A DNA stretch of 64,000 bases from Streptomyces sp. MST-110588 (GTDB taxonomy: Bacteria > Actinomycetota > Actinomycetes > Streptomycetales > Streptomycetaceae), in contig NZ_CP074380.1 of assembly GCF_022695595.1 (NCBI RefSeq), forward strand, positions 5,462,001-5,526,000, given 5' to 3'. The translations under genes were made by a program, and so were the position numbers. The notes below the pieces were generated by a model. The model was not told the origin of the DNA. It did no database searches and saw nothing but the letters and a program-made list of their open reading frames with translations. Below, in pieces: positions 57,755-64,000 of this stretch; position 1 is the stretch's first letter, and the number at the start of each line of letters is the position of its first letter.

Positions 57755-57797
57755 GGCGGCAACCACCCAACGGCGACGGCGACCACGAGGGGCGGCG

Positions 57798-59945
57798 GTG
57801 AGCAACATCCCCGAGACCGGACGGACCTCCCGCGTCAGGATCCGCCTGATCGCCATTCAGATCCTGGTCTTCTCCCTGCTGCTCACCCTCGGCGGCCGGC
57901 TGTGGTACCTCCAGATCCGCAACGGCCAGGAGTACGCCGCCGAGGCCCGCAGCAACCACGTCCAGCAGGTCGTCCAGCCCGCCACCCGCGGCTCCATCCT
58001 GGACGCCCGCGGCGTCCCGCTGGCCGACAACCAGACCCGCCTGGTCGTCTCCGCCAGCCGCACCGAACTGCTGAAGATGAAGGACGGCGGCAAGGCCGTG
58101 CTCGGCCGGCTCTCCCAGGTCCTTGGCATGTCGCAGCAGGAGATCCGCAACAAGGTCCGGCTGTGCGACGCCAAGACCCCCCAGCCCTGCTGGAACGGCT
58201 CGCCCTACCAGCCCATCCCGATCACGGACGAGGCCACCACCCAGCAGGCCCTCCAGATCCGCGAGCGCTCCGAGGACTTCCCCGGCATCAGCGCCGAGCC
58301 CACCGCCGTACGCCGCTACCCCGCCCCCGGCAAGGCCAACACCGCACAGGTCCTGGGCTACCTCTCGCCCGTCACCGACGCCGAGATCGAAAAGGCCAAG
58401 AACACCCGCTCGCCCCTGCTGCGCGCCGACCAGATCGGCCGCTCCGGCCTTGAGCGTACGTACGACAGCGCGCTGCGCGGCAAGGCGGGCGTCACCCGCT
58501 ACGAGGTCGACAACCTCGGCCGGGTCATCGGCAAGGCCAAGAGCGACCCGGCCGTCCCCGGAGCCAACGTCGTCACCAGCATCGACGCCCGCGTACAGGC
58601 CATAGCGGAACGGGAGCTGGACCAGGCCATGAAGGACGCCCGCAAGGAGTTCGACAAGAACACCGGCCGCAACTACAAGGCCGACGCGGGCGCCGTGGTG
58701 GTCATGGAGAACAAGACCGGACGCATCATCTCCATGGCCTCCAACCCCACCTACGACCCCAACGCCTGGGTCGGCGGCATCTCCGGCAAGGACTACCAGA
58801 AACTCACCGGAAAGGACTCCAACTACCCGCTGCTCAACCGCGCCATCCAGGGCCAGGCCGCCCCCGGCTCGATCTTCAAGGTCATCTCCACCTCGGCGGC
58901 CGTCAACGCCGGCTACGACTTCAACGGCAACTACGACTGCTCCAGCTCCTTCAGCATCGGCCGCCAGGTCTTCAAGAACTTCGAGTCCAAGAGCTACGGG
59001 CCGATCAGCCTGGGCCGGGCCCTGGAGGTCTCCTGCGACACCGTCTTCTACGGGCTGGCCTACCAGCAGTGGCAGAAGGACGGCGGCAACGACCCCAAGA
59101 ACCCCAAGGACTGGTTCTACCGGACCGCGCACCAGTTCGGCCTGGGCAAGGAGACCGGCATCGACCTGCCCAACGAGGTCACCGGCCGGGTCCCCGACCG
59201 CCGGTGGAAGCAGGCGTTCTGGAAGGCCAACAAGGACGTCTGGTGCAAGGAGGGCAAGAAGGGCGGCGACTACGTCCAGCAGCTCTCCTACGAGAACTGC
59301 CTCGAAGGCAACCGGATGCGCGCCGGTGACTCCGTGAACTACTCCATCGGCCAGGGCGACACCCTCGTCACGCCGATACAGATGGCGACGATCTACTCGG
59401 CCATCGCCAACGGCGGCACCCTGTACAACCCGACCGTCGGCAAGGCCGTCATCAGCGCCGACGGCAAGAAGATCCAGCGGATCCAGCCCAAGGCACACGG
59501 CAGGCTGCCGGTGACCTCCCGCACGCTGGCCCAGATCGACAGCGCGCTGGCGGGCGTGGCCACCCGCGGTACCGCCGCCTGGCGCTTCCAGGGCTGGCCG
59601 CAGGACAAGATCCCCATGCACGCCAAGACCGGTACGGCCGAGGTCCACGGCAAGCAGACGACGTCGTGGTTCGCGACGTACACCAAGGACTACACCGTCA
59701 TCATGACCATCGCCCAGGGCGGTACGGGCTCCGGCGCCTCCGGACCCGCCGTACGCAAGATCTACGACGCGCTGTACGGCGTGGACGACAAGGGCGCCAT
59801 CGACCGGAAGGCGGCCCTGCTGCCGCAGCCGGAAACCAGGCTCCCCAAGATCGAGAGCGACGGCCAGATCCAGGCCCAGCCGGTCAAGCCGTACGTACGG
59901 CCCTCGCCGTCGTCCTCGGCGCAAGCGGAAAGGCCCGTCCGGTGA
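57798..59945 (+). CDS. mrdA: Penicillin-binding protein 2 (class B transpeptidase)
   Basis: Peptidoglycan transpeptidase that partners RodA, 715 residues. N-terminal transmembrane anchor (about 20-38), dimerisation domain, then the transpeptidase domain with Ser358-IF-Lys361, Ser512-V-Asn514 and Lys610-T-Gly612. An acidic/Gln-rich C-terminal tail follows. GTG start with GAGGGG upstream. It overlaps rodA by the GTGA arrangement, so the two are made in step. Confidence 0.95.
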   Translation: MSNIPETGRTSRVRIRLIAIQILVFSLLLTLGGRLWYLQIRNGQEYAAEARSNHVQQVVQPATRGSILDARGVPLADNQTRLVVSASRTELLKMKDGGKAVLGRLSQVLGMSQQEIRNKVRLCDAKTPQPCWNGSPYQPIPITDEATTQQALQIRERSEDFPGISAEPTAVRRYPAPGKANTAQVLGYLSPVTDAEIEKAKNTRSPLLRADQIGRSGLERTYDSALRGKAGVTRYEVDNLGRVIGKAKSDPAVPGANVVTSIDARVQAIAERELDQAMKDARKEFDKNTGRNYKADAGAVVVMENKTGRIISMASNPTYDPNAWVGGISGKDYQKLTGKDSNYPLLNRAIQGQAAPGSIFKVISTSAAVNAGYDFNGNYDCSSSFSIGRQVFKNFESKSYGPISLGRALEVSCDTVFYGLAYQQWQKDGGNDPKNPKDWFYRTAHQFGLGKETGIDLPNEVTGRVPDRRWKQAFWKANKDVWCKEGKKGGDYVQQLSYENCLEGNRMRAGDSVNYSIGQGDTLVTPIQMATIYSAIANGGTLYNPTVGKAVISADGKKIQRIQPKAHGRLPVTSRTLAQIDSALAGVATRGTAAWRFQGWPQDKIPMHAKTGTAEVHGKQTTSWFATYTKDYTVIMTIAQGGTGSGASGPAVRKIYDALYGVDDKGAIDRKAALLPQPETRLPKIESDGQIQAQPVKPYVRPSPSSSAQAERPVR

Positions 59946-61150
59946 GCGGCACCCCCACCTCCCGTACGTACGCCATCCGCCGCTACTCCCCGGAACTGGG
60001 CACCTGGGGCAAGCTCACCGCGCGCGACTCCACCGTCCGCCGCCTGGACTGGATACTGCTCCTGGCGGCGCTGACGCTCTCGCTCATCGGCGCGGTGCTG
60101 GTCTTCTCCGCGACCCGCAACCGCACCGAGCTCAACCACGGCGACCCGTACTACTTCTTCCTCCACCACCTGCTGAACACCGGCATCGGACTGGCCCTGG
60201 CCGCCGGCACGATCTGGCTCGGCCACCGCACGCTGCGCGGCGCGATCCCGGTGCTCTACGGCCTGTCCGTGCTGCTCGCCCTGCTCGTCCTGACCCCGCT
60301 CGGCGCCACGATCAACGGCTCGCGCTCCTGGCTGGCGATCCCCGGCGGCTTCTCCCTCCAGCCCGCCGAATTCGCCAAGATCACCATCACGCTCGGCATG
60401 GCGATGATCCTGGCCGCCCGGGTCGACGCGGGTGACCGGCCGCACCCCGACCACCGCACCGTCGTCCAGTCGCTCGGCCTGGCCGCGATCCCCGTCGGCG
60501 TCATCCTCCTGATGCCCGACCTCGGCTCGGTGATGGTCCTGGGCGCCATCGTCATGGGCGTCCTGCTGGCCTCCGGCGCGTCCAACCGCTGGATCCTGGG
60601 CCTGCTGGGCACCGGCGTCGTCGGCTGTCTGGCCGTATGGCAACTGGGCCTGCTGGACGACTACCAGATCGCCCGGTTCGCCGCCTTCGCCAACCCCAGC
60701 CTGGACCCGGCGGGCGTCGGCTACAACACCAACCAGGCCCGGATCGCCATCGGCGGCGGCGGCCTGACCGGCTCGGGCCTCTTCCACGGCAGCCAGACCA
60801 CCGGCCAGTTCGTCCCCGAGCAGCAGACCGACTTCATCTTCACCGTCGCCGGCGAGGAGCTGGGCTTCCTCGGCGCCGGTCTGATCATCGTCCTGCTCGG
60901 CGTGGTCCTGTGGCGTGCCTGCCGCATCGCCCGTGAGACCACCGAGCTGTACGGCACGATCGTGGCCGTCGGCATCATCGCCTGGTTCTCCTTCCAGGCG
61001 TTCGAGAACATCGGCATGACCCTGGGCATCATGCCGGTGACGGGACTTCCGCTGCCCTTCGTCTCCTACGGCGGCACGTCCATGTTCGCCGTCTGGATCG
61101 CCATAGGACTTCTGCAGTCCATCCGCGTCCAACGCCCGGTATCGGCCTGA
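59942..61150 (+). CDS. rodA: SEDS glycosyltransferase RodA (Sfr)
   Basis: Polytopic peptidoglycan polymerase of the SEDS family, 402 residues, ten predicted helices. The conserved INGSRSWL and QPAEFAKI segments after TM4-5, EQQTDFIF in the large loop and PFVSYGGTSM near the end are all present. The GTG overlaps the mrdA stop (GTGA). It is the Streptomyces sfr-type gene for spore-wall and filament integrity by position. Confidence 0.95.
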   Translation: MSGTPTSRTYAIRRYSPELGTWGKLTARDSTVRRLDWILLLAALTLSLIGAVLVFSATRNRTELNHGDPYYFFLHHLLNTGIGLALAAGTIWLGHRTLRGAIPVLYGLSVLLALLVLTPLGATINGSRSWLAIPGGFSLQPAEFAKITITLGMAMILAARVDAGDRPHPDHRTVVQSLGLAAIPVGVILLMPDLGSVMVLGAIVMGVLLASGASNRWILGLLGTGVVGCLAVWQLGLLDDYQIARFAAFANPSLDPAGVGYNTNQARIAIGGGGLTGSGLFHGSQTTGQFVPEQQTDFIFTVAGEELGFLGAGLIIVLLGVVLWRACRIARETTELYGTIVAVGIIAWFSFQAFENIGMTLGIMPVTGLPLPFVSYGGTSMFAVWIAIGLLQSIRVQRPVSA

Positions 61151-61213
61151 ACCGTGCGCCCGGCCCTGCCGGTCCGCGTACCCCTCCTGGGATGCGCGGA
61201 CGGCATGAACCAG

Positions 61214-61219
61214 TAAAGT
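61214..61219 (+). promoter_or_regulatory. Putative -10 of a leaderless transcript
   Basis: TAAAGT, 8 nt before the ATG at 61228, with no ribosome-binding site between. Confidence 0.4.
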
Positions 61220-61227
61220 ATTCGCTC

Positions 61228-61605
61228 ATGTCGAAGCCCGATGAGCTGCTCGTCGATATCGCCTCCAGGGTGGAGTCGGAGCGCAGCAATCAGATGTCTC
61301 TCACCGTGGTGGTCCAAGGAGCCGTCATCACCGGACGGCTGGCTCCCGAGGCCGTGTGGCACCAGCGTGTGGCCGAGGTGCTGGAAGGGTCGGAGCGGCT
61401 GGGGGCGTTCTCCGCCCTCTTCAGCCACCCCGCGGGGAAAACCGGCGCGCCGGAAGGCGACGAGCCGCCCACGCACCTGCATTTCCATGTCGCGCGCATC
61501 CTCCAGGGCAGCATCGGCATTCCCGAGACCGGCGGAATGTACCGCGTCGCCATCAAGGATGTGGGGGCGTGGACGGTGGGTGATTTCAGCTACTCCGACC
61601 ACTGA
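61228..61605 (+). CDS. Small conserved protein, GvpU-like
   Basis: A 125-residue soluble protein beginning MSKPDELLVDIASRVESERS. The centre reads MSLTVVVQGAVITGRLAPEAVW, and the C-terminus HLHFHVARIL...GIPETGGMYRVAI. It resembles proteins annotated as gas-vesicle accessory protein GvpU (from memory), but no gas-vesicle genes are near, so the name may mislead. An adjacent -10 suggests leaderless translation. It is followed by a classical terminator. The function is unknown. Confidence 0.7.
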   Translation: MSKPDELLVDIASRVESERSNQMSLTVVVQGAVITGRLAPEAVWHQRVAEVLEGSERLGAFSALFSHPAGKTGAPEGDEPPTHLHFHVARILQGSIGIPETGGMYRVAIKDVGAWTVGDFSYSDH

Positions 61606-61660
61606 AGCCGGTCACTGCCGGGGGCGTCGGTGCTGTCCCGGTCGCGACCACGGAAGACAG

Positions 61661-61695
61661 CCGCCCGGCCGGGATGTCCCGGCCGGGCGGTTTTT
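61661..61695 (+). terminator. Intrinsic terminator with T tract
   Basis: Perfect 14-bp stem CCGCCCGGCCGGGA / TCCCGGCCGGGCGG immediately followed by TTTTT, the most classical rho-independent terminator in the window. Confidence 0.85.
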
Positions 61696-61827
61696 CGCGT
61701 TCGGCCATCACCTTCGGCCTTTGCGTACGGCCTTTGCGTGCGGCTTTTTGCATACGGCCTTGGCGTGCGGCCGTCGCTTCGGGTACGGGCCCCGGCCCCG
61801 GCCCCGGGCAGGTCTTATGGGCCCGGG

Positions 61828-62232
61828 TCAGGCCGCAGGGGCCAGGCGCGCCTGGCCGAACAGCAGCGCGTACCCCTCGGGAAGCTGGTGCAGGATGCGG
61901 CGCAGCAGGCCGGGGTCGATGTGGCGGGTGAGCACGGTCAGGACGGAACCGGCGTCCCAGCGGGCCGTGGCCTCGGTGGCGCCGTCGACGCCGGACGCCT
62001 CGGCGAGGGCGCGGGTGAATTCACCGGCGGTCAGCGGCTGCGGCGAGGGAATCTGTGAGACGAACGCGACGGCGGCCTCGTCGGGGAGCAGGCGGGCGAG
62101 TTCGACGCGTTCGTCACCGACCAGTTGCCGGCCCAGTGCCGCCAGTACGTCGTGGACGACCCGCTCGGTCATCCGCTCGGTCGGGTAGCGACCCTCCTTT
62201 TTCACCGCCTTGACCAGTTCGTCATACCTCAT
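61828..62232 (-). CDS. DUF2267 protein
   Basis: A 134-residue all-helical protein starting MRYDELVKAVKKEGRYPTE, with the DUF2267 pattern of ERVVHDVLAALGRQL, ARLLPDEAAVAF and RRILHQLPEGYALLFG. Members are widespread and uncharacterised. GGGAGGCTGTC precedes the ATG. Operator-like dyads lie in the region upstream. Confidence 0.85.
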   Translation of the reverse strand: MRYDELVKAVKKEGRYPTERMTERVVHDVLAALGRQLVGDERVELARLLPDEAAVAFVSQIPSPQPLTAGEFTRALAEASGVDGATEATARWDAGSVLTVLTRHIDPGLLRRILHQLPEGYALLFGQARLAPAA

Positions 62233-62710
62233 GACAGCCTCCCGATGCGGGGCGGAGTGGCACGGATCTCTCCTTCCGGATCATGACTGCGCCCGGAACC
62301 TTAATCGAGTGGACTACAGTTGTCTACTGTGACGAGTACAGTTTTTCGCCATGCGGCACAGTAGGTGTGCTGCCCTCCTCGGCCCTGCCGTCACCGTTCG
62401 CCGTTGTGCCAGGCAAGGCGCGTTGGAGGGTCCGCACTCTTGCCGGGGCCTGGCGGGGCTTGTGGGCATCAGCGAAGGTACGGGGGCATCGCGAGGGTGC
62501 CGCGGGGGCGTCGAGAGGGCCCGCGGCGGCGAAAAATCTATCGCGACGGACGTAGACAATCGCATGCGTGGCCCCTAGGCTCGTTCCTGTAGCCAAGTGA
62601 CAGCACAAGGCCGGTGTACGGCGTCGGCAGATGGTGTTGAATTTCTCGGGGCCCTGGTGCCGTACGGTGCCGGGGCCCTTGGCACGTCCGACCGACGAAG
62701 AAGAGGTGCG
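62233..62710. other. Divergent control region with clustered dyads
   Basis: 478 bp without a gene. An AT-richer block (62300-62350) holds overlapping inverted repeats ACAGT-N5-ACTGT-N7-ACAGT (62316-62342). TTGTCTAC (62320-62327) recurs inverted as GTAGACAA at 62552-62559. These look like binding sites of a regulator not encoded here or of the adjacent MerR-like protein. Confidence 0.5.
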
Positions 62711-63058
62711 ATGACTTCAGAGCCCCAGCCGCGCTCCACCGACAAGCTCGATGACGACGACTACCCCGCCTACACCATGGGCCGCGCCGCGGAGATGATC
62801 GGCGCCACCCCGGCCTTCCTGCGGGCCGTGGGCGAGGCCCGGCTCATCGCCCCGCTGCGCTCCGAGGGCGGCCACCGCCGCTACTCCCGCCACCAACTGC
62901 GCATCGCGGCCCGCGCCCGCGAACTCGTCGACCAGGGCACGCCCATCGACGCCGCCTGCCGCATCGTCGTCCTGGAGGACCAGCTCGCCGACGCCCGGCG
63001 GCTCAACGAGGAACTGCGGCGCCCGGGCGCCGGAACGGACCGGCCGGCCGACGCGTGA
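62711..63058 (+). CDS. MerR-like DNA-binding protein without effector domain
   Basis: A 115-residue regulator. The MerR-type winged helix covers about residues 20-85 (YTMGRAAEMIGATPAFLRAV, then RSEGGHRRYSRHQL). Only a short helical segment follows and no cysteine-rich or drug-binding domain, as in the short actinobacterial MerR/BldC-like proteins. AGAGGTG precedes the ATG. It may act with a partner or as a cooperative architectural repressor; the target is not known. Confidence 0.8.
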   Translation: MTSEPQPRSTDKLDDDDYPAYTMGRAAEMIGATPAFLRAVGEARLIAPLRSEGGHRRYSRHQLRIAARARELVDQGTPIDAACRIVVLEDQLADARRLNEELRRPGAGTDRPADA

Positions 63059-63111
63059 GGCGCCCGCGGCGCCCGGGCGCCGGCCCCTGGGACGCACCGA
63101 AGCACCCACGC

Positions 63112-63148
63112 GTCGGCCCCCGGACGCGTCCGCACGCCGGGGGCCGAC
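63112..63148. terminator. Bidirectional hairpin terminator
   Basis: Perfect 12-bp stem GTCGGCCCCCGG / CCGGGGGCCGAC with a 13-nt loop between convergent genes. Confidence 0.7.
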
Positions 63149-63178
63149 AAAGCGATGAAGCGACAGGGACGCGAGGCG

Positions 63179-64000
63179 TCAGGCTGTCTGCTGCAGAGCG
63201 CGCAGAGAAGCGGTGAGCTGGTCCACCTCCTCGGAGGTGTTGTAGAGGGCCAGGGACGCCCGGGCCGCACTCTCCAGCCCGTAGTGGGCCAGGGCCGGCT
63301 GGGCACAGTGGTGGCCGGCGCGGACGGCGATGCCGTCCCGGTCCAGCCAGTCGGCGACGGTGGCCGGGTCGTGCCCGGCCAGGGTGAAGGTCAGTACGGC
63401 GATACGGTCCGGCGCGGTGCCCAGGACCCGCAGGCCCGGGACGGTGGCCAGGGCCTCCATCGCGTACTGCATCAACTGTGTCTCGTACGTGGCGATGGCC
63501 TGACGGTCGAAGGACGTCAGCCAGTTGAGGGCGGACAGAAGGCCGACCACGCCCGCGATGTGTCCCGTACCGGCCTCGAAGAGGTGCGGTTCGGGGCGTA
63601 GTCGGTGCGCTCGAAGGAGACCGAGTCGATCATGTTGCCGCCGCCCTGCCACGGCGGCATGGATGCCAGCACCTCCGGCTTCCCGTACAGCGCGCCGATC
63701 CCCGTGGGGCCATAGAGCTTGTGGCCGGAGAAGGCGTAGAAGTCGGCGTCCAGGGCCTGTACGTCCACCGGGAAGTGGGCGACCGCCTGGGCGCCGTCGA
63801 TCAGCACCTTGGCCCCGTAACGATGGGCCAGCGCCGTCATCTCCTCGACGGGCGGCACGGTGCCCAGGACGTTGGAGGCGTGGCTGATGGCGACGAGCTG
63901 GGTGCGGCTGGACAGCCGGTCGGCGTAGGCCGCCTGGTCGATCTGACCGTCCGGCAGCAGCGGCAGCGGGACCACCCGCGCGTGCCGTTCGGCGGCGAGC
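63179..64000 (-). pseudogene. sufS: SufS-type cysteine desulfurase, frameshifted and cut by the window edge
   Basis: Class II PLP-dependent cysteine desulfurase supplying sulfur for Fe-S clusters. The upstream frame carries [30 protein letters not shown] and the PLP lysine in [11 protein letters not shown]; the downstream frame carries [12 protein letters not shown] and the catalytic Cys in RAGHHCAQP. They join only if one base is added in the GGGG run 63593-63596 (giving [12 protein letters not shown]). With such conserved sequence on both sides, a sequencing error or a very recent mutation is likely. The N-terminus lies beyond 64000. The rest of a suf operon is not visible. Confidence 0.82.

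Noticed and set aside
61228..61605. Gas-vesicle gene cluster
   Set aside because: Only one GvpU-like protein is present; no gvpA, gvpF or other structural genes are in the window.

Overview
The window is a stretch of actinomycete chromosome, almost certainly Streptomyces. GC content is very high, many genes start with GTG, TTA codons are rare, and the order tig-clpP1-clpP2-clpX-valS-folC-ndk-mreB-mreC-mreD-mrdA-rodA matches the conserved core of Streptomyces chromosomes (comparison from memory; no search was run). I see no insertion sequence, prophage or CRISPR array. Several genes are broken, and short tandem repeats recur both inside and between genes.

Layout. 1-7.3 kb: the end of an acyl-ACP desaturase gene, a LysR regulator beside allantoicase, a GNAT acetyltransferase, two facing fragments of MFS transporters, and a compact FMN-reductase/TetR/cupin operon preceded by a strong palindrome. 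7.5-25 kb: two aminopeptidase N paralogues (7.5 and 21 kb) flank a DUF6082-like membrane protein, aspartate-semialdehyde dehydrogenase, a large secreted subtilase, a Tat-exported metallophosphoesterase, a class C beta-lactamase-like hydrolase and an AbiEi/DUF559-like protein. 25-34 kb: iron superoxide dismutase with a textbook Nur box and a 3' UTR that could yield an s-SodF-like small RNA, three related amino-acid permeases, a BioY transporter, an LPxTG-type surface protein and a transmembrane Ser/Thr kinase. 34-40 kb: rpiB, a Nei-type glycosylase, a PP2C-type phosphatase, an ABC ATPase without a permease, a small membrane protein, and tRNA-Gly and tRNA-Pro genes.

40-61 kb is the housekeeping core. 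It holds trigger factor and the Clp protease genes (with a ClgR-like site), two tandem Pro/Gln-rich membrane proteins that are both frameshifted, valyl-tRNA synthetase, a GT-C-like membrane protein, a penicillin-binding-protein remnant, folC-DUF4233, ndk, and the mreBCD-mrdA-rodA cluster for lateral-wall and spore-wall synthesis. 61-64 kb holds a small GvpU-like protein, a DUF2267 protein, a MerR-like DNA-binding protein and a frameshifted, window-truncated SufS-type cysteine desulfurase.

Themes that tie the window together: (1) three genes carry TTA codons and are candidates for bldA-dependent translation; (2) four frame disruptions can each be repaired by adding one base to a C/G run; (3) in-frame low-complexity repeats have expanded the tails or linkers of several otherwise ordinary enzymes; (4) several genes have a -10 hexamer 6-8 nt before the start codon, as expected of leaderless mRNAs; (5) strong perfect hairpins close most transcription units.
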